Assembly: GCA_963728445.1 (NCBI GenBank)
Contig: CAVSJO010000006.1
Coordinates: 1,860,001 to 1,924,000, forward strand
Origin: CAVSJO01 sp963728445
GTDB taxonomy: Bacteria; Gemmatimonadota; Gemmatimonadetes; Longimicrobiales; RSA9
Direction of reading: 5' to 3'
DNA length: 64,000 nucleotides
Part shown: positions 1 to 8,661 of the stretch, piece by piece
Position numbering within the stretch: the stretch's first letter is position 1
How the letters are laid out: each line of letters opens with the position of its first letter
Notes under the pieces: generated by a model
Database searches by the model: none
Told to the model about the DNA's origin: nothing
What the model saw: the letters and a program-made list of their open reading frames with translations, nothing else
Made by a program: the position numbers and the translations under genes

Positions 1-1
1 C

Positions 2-3000
2 TTCGAGGCGGCTACGGGCGCGTCCGTGCGCTTCGAGCCTGGAGCCCCGGACGACGCCAGCTGGACGTTCGAGGAAGAAGGAAGGCCCGTTTTCTCGGCG
101 ACGCTCGAGCCGGCCTCGCAGTCCGCAGCACGGACGCGCGTGGCGGCGATGGGACGTCGCGTCGCCCTGGCGCTCCTCGCCCTTTCCTTCCTGCTGCTGG
201 CGGGTGCCTGGATCCGGGGCCACCCTCCCGGGCGGGGTCGCTTCGCGGTCCCGCTGCTCTCTGCCGCCGTGGTCCTGGCCCTGGCTCCCCTCGGAGCGGT
301 GCTTCCCCTGCAGCCGCTCTTCTCGCCAGGGCTCTTCCTGCTGCCGGCACCCGGCGAGGTCACGCTCGGACCGCTTCTCGCCGTCATGATCCCGCTGGCG
401 GCCCTCGTCGCCCTGTGGCGGGCCCGGCCCCGGAGCCGGCGGAGGTTCGCCTTTCGACTCGCAGCAGGCGCCGTGCTCGTGCCGCTGACGTTCGGCACCG
501 CGATGCGTGTCCTGATCACCGCCGCCGGGCCGAGCCTGCTGGAGCGCGACCCGTACCTCTGGTGGGGCCTCCAGCCCGCCGCCGTCCTGCTGCTGGCGAG
601 CATCGCGGGTCTGCTCTTCCCGCGACTGCGCGCCGGCGAGGACGGGCCGTCCGAGGCCGCGGAGGCCGAGCCCGCGGAGGCCGAGCCCGTGCAGGCCGAG
701 CCCGCGCAGGTCGAGCCCGCGCAGGCGGAGGCGGCCCGCCACGAGGCGCGGCCGCCCCGCGGCGCAGACGCGCCGCGCTGGCCGATGGTAATGGGCGGCG
801 GACTCGTCAGCGCCGCACTCGGCGCGGCGCTCCTGTCCGTCTGGTCGGGTGAACGGGGGCCGCCGCCGGACCCGTGGCAGACGGCGTACGGCGTCGCCGC
901 TCTCTGGGCCGTGCCGTACCTGCTCCTCGCGCTGGGCATCGGACGGCGTGCCGCCCGCGCGGGCCGGCTGGGGCGCACGGTGGGCGCCACGTGGCTCGCC
1001 GCGACCTTCGTCCTGCCCATGCTCTGGGCCGCCCACGTGCGCGCGGAACTCGGGGCCGCGGAGCAGTCTCTGTCCACGCTGGGAAGCCGATCCGATCCGT
1101 ACGTGGCGTACCTGCTGAACCGGTTCGGCTCCGACGTCCGGCAGCGAGCCGCGCGGGGAGACCGTGGAGTGGACCTGCTGTTCCGCTCCTGGGTGGCCAG
1201 CGGGCTGGCGGAAGAGGGCTACCCCGTCCAGCTCATCGCCTGGGACGCACTGGGCCGTCCGGCTACGATTCTGAACCTGGCCGGGGCGGCCAGCCCGATG
1301 CCGGCGGACGCCGCCTCCGCCGCCACGCTCCGGCGGCTGCTCACGGTGGCGGAGGCCTCCGATCGTACCGTCCTCGACATGCAGCCGGCGATTCCCGCCG
1401 CGAACCAGGCGCTGGCCGTGCCGCTCGACGGCGCCGGCGTCACCGCGGTGGTGGTGCCCCGCCGTCAGCTCGATTTCGCGCCCGCGCTGCTGGGCTTCCT
1501 CGGCGCTCCGCCGCCGACCGACACCCGGCTGACGCTCGTGCAGTCCTCGGTGGCGACGGACTCGCTCGCGTCCGGGGCGCCGGCGAGCTGGGAGCGGACG
1601 GACCGCGGATGGCGGGCCGAGGCCCGCGTGCGCTACCCCGACGGGCTCTACCATGCCCACATCGAGGTGAGGGCGCCGCCACTGATCGTCTCCATCGCCC
1701 GCGGAGCGCTGCTGTCGGCCGTGGACCTCGCCCTTCTGATGCTCCTGTGGCTCGTGGGCCGCTGGGCGGAGGGCGACTGGAGCCGTCCCGTGGGCGGCTG
1801 GTTCGCGTGGGTCGGCAGCTTCCGGGCGCGCATGACCCTCGCCCTCTTCGCCTTCTTCCTGATCCCGACGGCCGCCTTCGGCGCGTTCGCCTACCGGGCG
1901 CTCGCCGGTGAGTCGGTGCGTTCCGCGTCCCTCCTCGGACGCCAGGCGGTGGAGCAGGCCGCCGAGACGTTCCCCGACTCGAACTATCTGGTCTCCGTGG
2001 GCAGCCGTGTAGGGCAGGAGGTGCTGTACTACCTGCGCGGCGAGCTGGCGCAGGCGTCGTCGCCCGAAGCCGTGCAGCTGGGGCTGTACGGCGCGTGGAT
2101 GCCGCCGTCCGTCTACCTGGCCCTGCGCAGCGGCGAAGAGATCGCGGCGACCCAGGTGCGACAGGTCTTCCAGACCCCCTACGTCATGTCCTTCCGCGCC
2201 CTGCGGCCGGCGGGCACGCTCGCGGTGCCGGTCTCGCTGGCGACGGGGGAGGGCGTGGCGCGGCAGCGCGAGCTGGCGCACCTCGTCCTCTTCGCGACGC
2301 TGCTGGGCGGCGTGCTGTCCCTGGCGCTGTCGCTGCTCGTCGCGCGGGCGCTGTCCCGGCCCATCGCCCAGATCCGCAGGGCGGCGGCGGCCGTGGGCGC
2401 CGGGCGACTGGACGTCCGCCTGCCCGCGACCCGAACGGACGAGTTCGGCGAGCTGTTCGCGTCCTTCAACCGCATGGTCAGGCGGCTGCGGAGAGCCCGA
2501 TCGCGGGAGATCCGAACCGCCCGCGTGCTGGCGTGGGGCGAGATGGCCCGCCAGGTGGCCCACGAGATCAAGAACCCCCTCACGCCCATCAAGCTGTCGG
2601 TCCAGCACCTGCGCCGGGCCTACGCCGACCGCCGGCCGGACTTCGGCTCGATCCTGGACACGAACGTCGAGCACGTCCTGACGGAGATCGACCGGCTCGG
2701 CGACATCGCGCGGGCGTTCTCGCGGTACGGCCTGCCCGCAGCGTCCTCCGGGCCCCTCGAGCGGGTGGACGTCTCGGCGGTGGTCCGGGAGACCCTCGGC
2801 CTGTATCGATCGGGGGAGAGCGGGATCGTCTATCGGGAGCGGCTGCCCGACGACCTGCCTCCGGCCCGCGCCCGGGCCGCCGAGCTCAAGGAAGTGCTCG
2901 TGAACCTGCTCGAGAACGCCCGGGCCGCCATCGACGGCGCCGGCGCCGTGGAAGTCAGCGCGGCGGCGCTGGACGGCGTGGTCGAGGTGGTGGTTCGGGA

Positions 3001-3190
3001 CGAGGGGACGGGCATCCCGCCCGAGCTGCTGCCCCGCATCTTCGAGCCGCACTTCTCGACGCGCACGGCGGGGACGGGTCTGGGTCTCGCCATCGTCCGG
3101 CGCCTGGTCGAGGGGTGGGGAGGGACGGTCACCGTCGAGAGCGAGGAGAGCGTGGGCGCCGCCGTCCGGGTCCGGCTGCCCCGGGCGTGA
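2..3190 (+). CDS. NtrY-like membrane sensor histidine kinase, 5' end outside the window
   Basis: Two-component sensor kinase that would phosphorylate a response regulator. The frame is open to the first base of the window, so the start probably lies upstream; a GTG at 26 is the first internal candidate. Counting from 26, hydrophobic segments fill much of residues 40-330 and recur near 560-640. A HAMP-like linker follows (about 770-825), then a HisKA box with HEIKNPLTP (His about 846) and a HATPase domain with an N box (NLLENA) and G box (DEGTGIPPE, GTGLGLAI). This order, with a long multi-helix sensor part, is that of NtrY-type kinases. A Glu-Ala-Pro low-complexity stretch lies in a loop near residues 213-237. 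No regulator is adjacent; the NtrC-type regulator at 9923 is the closest candidate partner. The kinase call is secure, the NtrY label less so. Confidence 0.9.
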   Translation, partial: FEAATGASVRFEPGAPDDASWTFEEEGRPVFSATLEPASQSAARTRVAAMGRRVALALLALSFLLLAGAWIRGHPPGRGRFAVPLLSAAVVLALAPLGAVLPLQPLFSPGLFLLPAPGEVTLGPLLAVMIPLAALVALWRARPRSRRRFAFRLAAGAVLVPLTFGTAMRVLITAAGPSLLERDPYLWWGLQPAAVLLLASIAGLLFPRLRAGEDGPSEAAEAEPAEAEPVQAEPAQVEPAQAEAARHEARPPRGADAPRWPMVMGGGLVSAALGAALLSVWSGERGPPPDPWQTAYGVAALWAVPYLLLALGIGRRAARAGRLGRTVGATWLAATFVLPMLWAAHVRAELGAAEQSLSTLGSRSDPYVAYLLNRFGSDVRQRAARGDRGVDLLFRSWVASGLAEEGYPVQLIAWDALGRPATILNLAGAASPMPADAASAATLRRLLTVAEASDRTVLDMQPAIPAANQALAVPLDGAGVTAVVVPRRQLDFAPALLGFLGAPPPTDTRLTLVQSSVATDSLASGAPASWERTDRGWRAEARVRYPDGLYHAHIEVRAPPLIVSIARGALLSAVDLALLMLLWLVGRWAEGDWSRPVGGWFAWVGSFRARMTLALFAFFLIPTAAFGAFAYRALAGESVRSASLLGRQAVEQAAETFPDSNYLVSVGSRVGQEVLYYLRGELAQASSPEAVQLGLYGAWMPPSVYLALRSGEEIAATQVRQVFQTPYVMSFRALRPAGTLAVPVSLATGEGVARQRELAHLVLFATLLGGVLSLALSLLVARALSRPIAQIRRAAAAVGAGRLDVRLPATRTDEFGELFASFNRMVRRLRRARSREIRTARVLAWGEMARQVAHEIKNPLTPIKLSVQHLRRAYADRRPDFGSILDTNVEHVLTEIDRLGDIARAFSRYGLPAASSGPLERVDVSAVVRETLGLYRSGESGIVYRERLPDDLPPARARAAELKEVLVNLLENARAAIDGAGAVEVSAAALDGVVEVVVRDEGTGIPPELLPRIFEPHFSTRTAGTGLGLAIVRRLVEGWGGTVTVESEESVGAAVRVRLPRA
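662..736 (+). repeat. 15-bp in-frame tandem repeat inside the kinase gene
   Basis: Four good and one degenerate copy of a 15-bp unit (first copy GAGGCCGAGCCCGCG) encode the pentapeptide pattern [E/Q]-[A/V]-E-P-[A/V]. It lies in a predicted loop between membrane segments. Copy number may vary between strains because the unit keeps the frame. Confidence 0.85.
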
Positions 3191-3195
3191 ACGGC

Positions 3196-3232
3196 GAAGC
3201 GCCGCCGGAGCCCACGGCCCCGACGGCGCTTC
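3196..3232. terminator. hairpin between convergent genes, possible terminator
   Basis: A perfect 9-bp inverted repeat (GAAGCGCCG / CGGCGCTTC) with a 19-nt loop sits between the converging kinase and htrA genes. Neither strand has a T-run after it, so intrinsic termination is uncertain. Confidence 0.4.
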
Positions 3233-3271
3233 GTTCGGCGTGTGATCAGACGGGCGACGTCGCCCGGAGCG

Positions 3272-4810
3272 TCACTCGACGGCGCGGAACGTCAGCAGCT
3301 GACGCGTTCCGTCCGGGCCGAGCACGACCATCGAGATCGGCTGGCCGGGCTTCAGGGAGTCGCCGATGGACGCCACGTCCCCCGGGCCCGTGACCTTCTT
3401 CCCGTTCAGCTGCACGATCACCAGCCCGCGACGCACGCCCTTGTCATAGGCGGGCGTGTACGGCGTCACCGCCGAGATCACGGCGCCCTGCGTGCTCGCC
3501 GGGACCTGGATCTGGCTGGCGATGGACGGCGTCAGCTCCGTGACGTCGAAGCCCAGGAGGTCCCGCGCCTGACGCGGCTGATTCGCCGCCTGCTGGGTCT
3601 GCTTCTGCGCCTCGAACTGCCCCAGCGTCACCGGCATGGTCTGCTGCTTGCCGTTCCGCACGATGCCGATCGTCACCTTCGCGCCCGGCTCCATGCGGGC
3701 CAGCGTAGCGATGAGGTCGGTGTTGTTCTTCACCGGCTCACCGTTGAGCGCGACGATCACGTCCCCCATCTGCAGGCCCGCCTTGTCGGCCGGCGACCCG
3801 GGCTGGACCTGCGTGACGAGTGCGCCGGCAACCGACGGCAGGTGGTAGAGTTCGGCTTCCGTCTCGCTGACCGGCCCGATGAGCACGCCGAGCTGCGGCC
3901 GCCGTACCGCCCCGTACTGCATGAGGTCGTTCGCGATCTTTGACGCGATGGCGATCGGGATCGCGAAGCCGTAGCCGGTGTTCACGCCCGTCGGAGACTC
4001 GATGGCCGAGTTGATGCCGACGACCTGCCCGAGCAGGTTCACCAGCGGTCCGCCCGAGTTGCCGGGATTGATGGCCGCGTCCGTCTGGATGTACGACTCG
4101 ACGCCGGCGTTGGCTCCGTTCTGGCGCTGCTGGATGATGCCGAGGTTGCGCCCCTTCGCGCTCACGATCCCCGCCGTCACCGTGAACTGCAGGCCGAACG
4201 GGTTGCCGAGCGCCAGGACCCAGTCCCCGACCTTCAGGTCGTCCGAGTTGCCGAACTGCACGGCCTGGAGCTTCGTCCCCTCCGGCGGGTTGATCTTGAT
4301 GACCGCCACGTCCGTCTGCGGGTCCGCGCCGACCACCTCGGCCTGGTACTCCCGCCCGTCCACCATCGTGACCCGCACCTTCGACGCGTCCGCCACTACG
4401 TGGTTGTTCGTCAGGATGTAGCCGCGCGGGTCGAAGATGAAGCCCGAACCCTCGCCCCGGGCCGGCGGCATCGGCGTCTCCTGCTGCTGGCCGTTCGGAA
4501 GGCCGAAGAGATGGAAGGGGAAGTTGCCGGGCTGCTGACCCTGCGCGACGTTCGCCTGTTCCTCGACTTCGATGAAGACGACCGAGGGGAGCGCCCGCGC
4601 CGACGCGTTCCGGAACGTCTGCGACAGCGCGGAGGCCGTCGCCGTGTCCAGGCTGGCCGGCACTTCGCCCAGCTGCTGCCGCACCGCGCTCTGCGTGCTT
4701 GCCTGCGTGACCTGCGCCTGCGCCGGCTCCTTGCCGCCGCCGCACGCGGTCAGCAGAAGCACCATCGTGGCAAGCAGCCGGCCGCCGGGGGTCTTTCGAT
4801 TCCTGCTCAT
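3272..4810 (-). CDS. HtrA/DegP-family serine protease, lipoprotein with two PDZ domains
   Basis: Envelope quality-control protease of 512 aa. I place the start at the ATG at 4810 because it has a GGAGG ribosome site about 10 bases upstream and is followed by a lipoprotein signal (LLLTAC, Cys23); the longer frame upstream adds only a non-conserved leader. The catalytic triad is visible: His137 in NNHVVA, Asp167 in PQTDVAV and Ser252 in NPGNSGGPL. PDZ1 covers about 300-395 and PDZ2 about 415-508. The Cys23 lipobox implies anchoring to a membrane rather than a free periplasmic DegP. It is transcribed away from yifB and converges with the kinase gene. A GGAACTT element about 195 bp upstream could be an ECF-type -35 site. 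Confidence 0.93.
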   Translation of the reverse strand: MSRNRKTPGGRLLATMVLLLTACGGGKEPAQAQVTQASTQSAVRQQLGEVPASLDTATASALSQTFRNASARALPSVVFIEVEEQANVAQGQQPGNFPFHLFGLPNGQQQETPMPPARGEGSGFIFDPRGYILTNNHVVADASKVRVTMVDGREYQAEVVGADPQTDVAVIKINPPEGTKLQAVQFGNSDDLKVGDWVLALGNPFGLQFTVTAGIVSAKGRNLGIIQQRQNGANAGVESYIQTDAAINPGNSGGPLVNLLGQVVGINSAIESPTGVNTGYGFAIPIAIASKIANDLMQYGAVRRPQLGVLIGPVSETEAELYHLPSVAGALVTQVQPGSPADKAGLQMGDVIVALNGEPVKNNTDLIATLARMEPGAKVTIGIVRNGKQQTMPVTLGQFEAQKQTQQAANQPRQARDLLGFDVTELTPSIASQIQVPASTQGAVISAVTPYTPAYDKGVRRGLVIVQLNGKKVTGPGDVASIGDSLKPGQPISMVVLGPDGTRQLLTFRAVE

Positions 4811-5196
4811 GTCTTTTCTTTCCTCCAGTCCCATCCGCTCACGGGCCGCCCCGGGCCCACCCGGGGCGAATCTCCCGGTGCGGCGCCGGGTCCAGGCCCG
4901 GGGGTGCCATGGGCACCGCGGCGGGTCCGGTCCGGCCGGAGTTGGAGACCGGCGGAAGCGTCGCTCGGGAGCGTCGTCCTCTGCTAGTCGACCGCGGGGC
5001 TGGAAGTTCCAACCCCCGGCGTCGCGGCCCACTCGGATCGCACGCACGATCAGGGCCATGGAACGGGCCGGAACGACAGCCCCGGCGGGCGTGGATCATG
5101 GCTCGTCGCGCCATTCCACCGCCCCGTGCGGCGTGACATCGTGCGGCCGGTCCGCCGCCGGCGGACGGGTACGGCGGACGGCAGCCCGGAGGGCGC
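4811..5196. other. 386-bp divergent intergenic region between htrA and yifB
   Basis: No convincing gene is seen here. It must carry the promoters of both divergent genes. The only striking element is the palindrome TGGAAGTTCCA at 5001-5011, described separately. I see no clear TTGACA/TATAAT pair on either strand. Confidence 0.6.
5004..5010 (-). promoter_or_regulatory. possible ECF-type -35 element (GGAACTT) upstream of htrA
   Basis: Read on the minus strand, the bases are GGAACTT, the -35 consensus of RpoE-like sigma factors, which often drive htrA/degP genes. A matching -10 at the right distance is not clear, and the element is about 195 bp from the htrA start. It is also half of a palindrome, so it may be a repressor site or chance. 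Confidence 0.25.
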
Positions 5197-6732
5197 GTGC
5201 TGGCACAGGTGCTGAGCGGGGCGGTGATGGGGGTGGACGGATACCTCGTACGCGTGGAGGTCGACGCGACGGCCGGCCTGCCCGGGATGAGCGTGGTCGG
5301 ACTACCGGAGAGCGCCGTGCGGGAGGGCCGGGAACGGGTAACGGCGGCGCTGCACAACTCGGGATGGGCCGTCCCGCCGCGGCGCATCACGGTCAATCTG
5401 GCCCCGGCCGACGTGCGCAAGGAGGGCAGCGCGTTCGACCTGCCCATCGCCCTCGGACTTCTCGCCGCCGCCGGCGTGCTGCCGCCCGCCAGTCTCCACG
5501 GCGTCTGCGCCATGGCAGAGCTCGGGCTGGACGGCGAGCTACGCCCGGTGCGCGGCGTCGTCGCCGTCGCCCTGAAGTGCGCAGACGAGCGCGTCCCGAC
5601 CTTCCTCGTGCCTGCCGCGAACGCCGCCGAATCCGCCCTCGTCCCCGGCCTCGACGCCCGCGCCGCCTCCACGCTGTGCGACGTCGTCGAGCACCTCACC
5701 GGCCGCGCGTCGCTTCCGTCCGCCGCCGGCGCGTCACAGCCCGGTGCTCCGCCGGCTCGCGAATCCCCGGACCTCGCCGACGTGCAGGGACAGGAGCACG
5801 CCAGGCGCGCCCTCGAGATCGCCGCCGCCGGCGGGCACAACCTCCTCTTCATCGGTCCGCCGGGGTCCGGGAAGTCGATGCTCGCGCGCCGGCTGCCGGG
5901 GATCCTGCCCCGGATGACGCCCGACGAGGCCCTCGAGGTCACCCGCGTCCATTCGGTGGCGGGTCGGCTGCGACGGGGAGGGGGGCTCGTCCTCGAGCGG
6001 CCGTTCCGGGCGCCGCACCACGGCTGCAGCGAGGTCGCGCTCGTCGGCGGCGGCGCCGTCCCCCGGCCCGGCGACGCGTCCCTGGCCCACCGCGGCGTGC
6101 TCTTCCTGGACGAGATCCCGGAGTTCCGCCGCAACGCCCTGGAAGCCCTGCGACAGCCGCTCGAGGACGGGTGGGTCCACGTCGGCCGCGCGCGGGCCTC
6201 GCTTCACATGCCCGCCCGCTTCATGCTCGTCGCCGCGATGAACCCGTGCCCGTGCGGGTTCCACGGAGACGGAACGGCTCGCTGCACCTGTCACGGCAGC
6301 GAAGTGCGGCGCTACCGAGCCCGGGTCTCGGGCCCCCTTCTCGACCGCATCGATCTCCACGTCCCCGTGCCCTCGCTGCCGGCGCGGCAGGCCCTCGATG
6401 GGCGGAAGGGGGAGGCGAGCGCAAACGTACGCGCCCGGGTCGAGATCGCCCGTGAGCGCCAGCTCCGCCGGCTGGCCGGCTCCGGCCTCGCCTCCAACGC
6501 CGAGATGGGCCCCGCCGACCTGCGTCGCCATGCCGGGCTGGACGACGACTGCGCCGGTCTGCTCCGCGCCGCGGTCGAGCGCCTCGGCCTCTCCGTCCGG
6601 GCGACGCACCGCGTCCTCAAGGTCGCACGCACCATCGCCGACCTCGCCGACGCCCCCGCGATCGCCCGGACCCACGTGGCCGAGGCGATCCAGTACCGCT
6701 CCCTGGACCGCCGTGGCGCGACCGTACGGTAA
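5197..6732 (+). CDS. yifB: YifB/ComM-type Mg-chelatase-like AAA+ ATPase
   Basis: 511-aa AAA+ protein of the YifB/ComM family; ComM is a helicase aiding branch migration during natural transformation. An N-terminal ChlI-fold domain (about 1-170, with GLPGMSVVGLPE) precedes the AAA+ core (Walker A GPPGSGKSM near 230; Walker B FLDEIPEF) and a C-terminal chelatase-like domain ending in SLDRR. The GTG at 5197 has a close GGAGG upstream and begins the family-typical VLSGAVMGVDGYLV-like segment. Transcribed alone; it converges with the rhodanese gene across a tandem repeat. Whether it serves transformation here cannot be judged from the window. Confidence 0.92.
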   Translation: MLAQVLSGAVMGVDGYLVRVEVDATAGLPGMSVVGLPESAVREGRERVTAALHNSGWAVPPRRITVNLAPADVRKEGSAFDLPIALGLLAAAGVLPPASLHGVCAMAELGLDGELRPVRGVVAVALKCADERVPTFLVPAANAAESALVPGLDARAASTLCDVVEHLTGRASLPSAAGASQPGAPPARESPDLADVQGQEHARRALEIAAAGGHNLLFIGPPGSGKSMLARRLPGILPRMTPDEALEVTRVHSVAGRLRRGGGLVLERPFRAPHHGCSEVALVGGGAVPRPGDASLAHRGVLFLDEIPEFRRNALEALRQPLEDGWVHVGRARASLHMPARFMLVAAMNPCPCGFHGDGTARCTCHGSEVRRYRARVSGPLLDRIDLHVPVPSLPARQALDGRKGEASANVRARVEIARERQLRRLAGSGLASNAEMGPADLRRHAGLDDDCAGLLRAAVERLGLSVRATHRVLKVARTIADLADAPAIARTHVAEAIQYRSLDRRGATVR

Positions 6733-6734
6733 GG

Positions 6735-6802
6735 GCCGGTGAGACCCCGCCGCCGGTGAGACGCCGGCGCCGGTGACACCCGGGCGCCGGTGCGGCCCCT
6801 TA
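6735..6802. repeat. 17-bp tandem repeat, four copies, between convergent genes
   Basis: Copies start at 6735, 6752, 6769 and 6786, an exact 17-bp period. Each begins GCCGGTG; the first two share GCCGGTGAGAC and the last decays into the stop codon of the rhodanese gene. It fills the gap between yifB and that gene. Confidence 0.85.
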
Positions 6803-7219
6803 TCGCACGACGATGGCGCCCTGCGCTGCCAGGCTGTCCAGCCCGCCGCCGTTCTCCGCGCGTGCGAAGCCGTGCTTGCGCAGTTCCTCGAGGGCGATCC
6901 CGGCCCGGTGGCCCGTCCGGCAGTAGAGGACGACCCGCCGGTTCTGCAGCGAGTCCAGCTCGGTCCAGCGCTGCGCCATCTGGTCGTACGGAATGTTCAC
7001 CGCGCCCTCTACGTGGCCGGCTGTGTACTCCTCGGGCGTCCGCACGTCCACGAACGCCAGGGCGCCCGCCTCCGCCACCTCGGCGGGTGCGGCCGCCGCC
7101 GACACCGTGGGTGCCGCCTGCATCATCTGTCCCGTGCCTGCCGCCCCCGCGTCCGGGCGCTCCCGCCCGCAGGCCGCTCCAAGCAGCACCGCGAGCACTA
7201 CCGCAGTCCACCTCGCCAT
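6800..7219 (-). CDS. rhodanese-domain lipoprotein
   Basis: Single-domain sulfurtransferase of 139 aa, probably envelope-anchored. The start at 7219 is chosen because AGGAG lies 6 bases upstream and a short signal peptide with an LGAAC lipobox-like end (Cys17) follows at once. The rhodanese domain occupies about 45-139, with FVDVRTPEEY, a GHVEGAVNIPYD motif and the active-site loop YCRTGHRA (Cys100). Family members pass sulfane sulfur to thiol acceptors; the substrate is unknown. It diverges from larE, a sulfur transferase, which may be coincidental. Confidence 0.87.
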   Translation of the reverse strand: MARWTAVVLAVLLGAACGRERPDAGAAGTGQMMQAAPTVSAAAAPAEVAEAGALAFVDVRTPEEYTAGHVEGAVNIPYDQMAQRWTELDSLQNRRVVLYCRTGHRAGIALEELRKHGFARAENGGGLDSLAAQGAIVVR

Positions 7220-7488
7220 CGCCGTCTCCTTTCGCGGATCCCAATTCCCCAGGCTCCTCCCCAAGCATTCCTCCGTTCCACCCCTTCGTCTGTAGGGAGC
7301 CTCCCGCGCGCTCTGCCGGGCGACGTCCGCACCGGGCCGGCGGCTCACCTTGTGGGACGGGGCCCTCCGCCCTAGCTTGCGCGGCCCGGCGCGGGAACCG
7401 GACGCGCCTTCCTTCGTACTATCCCAGGGCGTTCCGGCCCGGGGCCACGCTGGCCCGCATCCGAGCCTTCATCACCGACGTGGAGCGA

Positions 7489-8340
7489 ATGGGCGAGTCG
7501 ATCACCGCAGACGGGTCGCTCCGGAAAGGGCGCGCGCGCCTGGAAGCCATCCTGCGCGAGCTCGGCTCCGTCTGCATCGGCTACTCCGGGGGCGTGGATT
7601 CCGTCTTCCTCGCGGCCGTCGCCGTGGAGGTCCTGGGGCCGGGGCGGGTACTCGCGGTGACGGGACGGAGCGCGTCCTATCCCGCGGTCCAGCGGGACGT
7701 CGCCGTCGACTGCTCCCGCCGCCTCGGCATCCCGCACCTCGAAGTCGAGACCGACGAGCTGGCGGATCCCGCCTACGCGGCGAACCCGACGAACCGCTGC
7801 TACTTCTGCAAGCAGGAGCTGTGGAGCGTGCTCGGGAATGTCGCCCGGGAGCGGGGCCTCGCGGCGGTTCTGGACGGGTCGAACGCCGACGACGCCGGCG
7901 ACTACCGGCCGGGCATGACGGCTGCCCGCGAGCATGGCGTCCGCTCGCCGCTCCTGGAGGCGGGGCTAGGAAAGGCGGACATCCGCGCGCTGTCCCGGGT
8001 CATGGGACTGCCGACGTGGGACCAGCCCGCGGCGCCCTGCCTGTCGAGCCGCCTGCCGTACGGGCTGGCGGTCACGCCGAGCCGACTCGCGCAGGTAGAG
8101 CAGGCGGAAGAGATGCTCCGGGAGCTCGGCTTCCGGAGCTTCCGCGTACGGCATCACGGCGACGTCGCACGCCTCGAGATCGCCGCCGAGGAGATGGATC
8201 GGGCCGTCGAACGCGCCGGCGCGCTCGCGGCGGACCTGCGCGGCCTGGGCTTCGAAGCCGTGCTGCTGGACGTCGAGGGGTACCGGCGCGGCGCGCTGAA
8301 CGAGGGTCTCGGGCTGGTCCGCCTGGGGGCGGGCGCGTGA
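7489..8340 (+). CDS. larE: LarE-type ATP-dependent sulfur transferase
   Basis: PP-loop enzyme (283 aa) that adenylates and sulfurates the pyridinium dinucleotide precursor of the nickel-pincer cofactor of lactate racemase and related enzymes. The ATP loop SGGVDS lies at 33-38, CYFC at 104-107 and the sulfur-donor Cys in PCLSSRLPYG (Cys184). A C-x2-C pair plus the late Cys is the arrangement known from LarE enzymes that bind a [4Fe-4S] cluster, so this enzyme may be catalytic rather than sacrificial (inference). The ATG at 7489 is used; a GTG at 7480 is possible. No larB or larC is in the window. Its stop overlaps the next gene by 4 bp. Confidence 0.88.
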   Translation: MGESITADGSLRKGRARLEAILRELGSVCIGYSGGVDSVFLAAVAVEVLGPGRVLAVTGRSASYPAVQRDVAVDCSRRLGIPHLEVETDELADPAYAANPTNRCYFCKQELWSVLGNVARERGLAAVLDGSNADDAGDYRPGMTAAREHGVRSPLLEAGLGKADIRALSRVMGLPTWDQPAAPCLSSRLPYGLAVTPSRLAQVEQAEEMLRELGFRSFRVRHHGDVARLEIAAEEMDRAVERAGALAADLRGLGFEAVLLDVEGYRRGALNEGLGLVRLGAGA

Positions 8341-8648
8341 CGGCCGGGGGAAGGGGCGGCGGGCGGGCGGGTGCACAAGCTCGCGCGTCGGCGACGGACG
8401 CGCGCTGCCGGGACGCAGAGGCACTGCTGGAGCGTGCGGGGGTCACGGCGCGCGTGCAGGCGCGGGGCTTCGACGGGAGCATCGCCGCCGTGCGTGCCTC
8501 CGCCGCGGACCTGCCGACGGTGCGGGAGCAGGCGGCGGCGATCCGGAATCTCGGTTTCCGCTACGTTGCGCTGGAGCTGACCGGCCACGGTGCGGAGACC
8601 GCGGAGACGGGGCCGCCGCGCGGCCTGGACGAACACGGACGACAATAG
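8337..8648 (+). CDS. small stand-alone protein resembling the LarE C-terminal domain
   Basis: 103-aa protein starting at a GTG that overlaps the larE stop (GTGA), so translation is likely coupled. After a Gly/Ala/Arg-rich leader, residues about 24-85 align by eye with the C-terminal part of LarE next door: EALLERAG against EEMLRELG, and AAAIRNLGFRYVALEL against AADLRGLGFEAVLLDV. It has no PP-loop and lacks the GYRRGALNE end. It looks like a duplicated domain that may assist LarE or sense its substrate. I know of no described function for such a fragment. Confidence 0.65.
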   Translation: MTAGGRGGGRAGAQARASATDARCRDAEALLERAGVTARVQARGFDGSIAAVRASAADLPTVREQAAAIRNLGFRYVALELTGHGAETAETGPPRGLDEHGRQ

Positions 8649-8661
8649 GGGAACGGAGTCG

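Noticed and set aside
662..736. Regulatory tandem repeat
   Set aside because: It is in frame inside the kinase gene and encodes a simple pentapeptide, so a coding explanation is enough.
4811..5059. An 83-codon extension of htrA upstream of 4810
   Set aside because: The ATG at 4810 has an excellent ribosome site and is followed at once by a lipoprotein signal; the extension would bury it.
6790..7488. A long N-terminal extension of LarE starting at 6790
   Set aside because: It runs through the repeat and across the opposite-strand rhodanese gene; its residues are Arg/Pro-rich and not conserved. The LarE fold starts near 7489.
8337..8648. Frameshifted end of larE
   Set aside because: LarE already ends with its own complete C-terminal domain; the overlapping frame repeats that domain rather than completing it.
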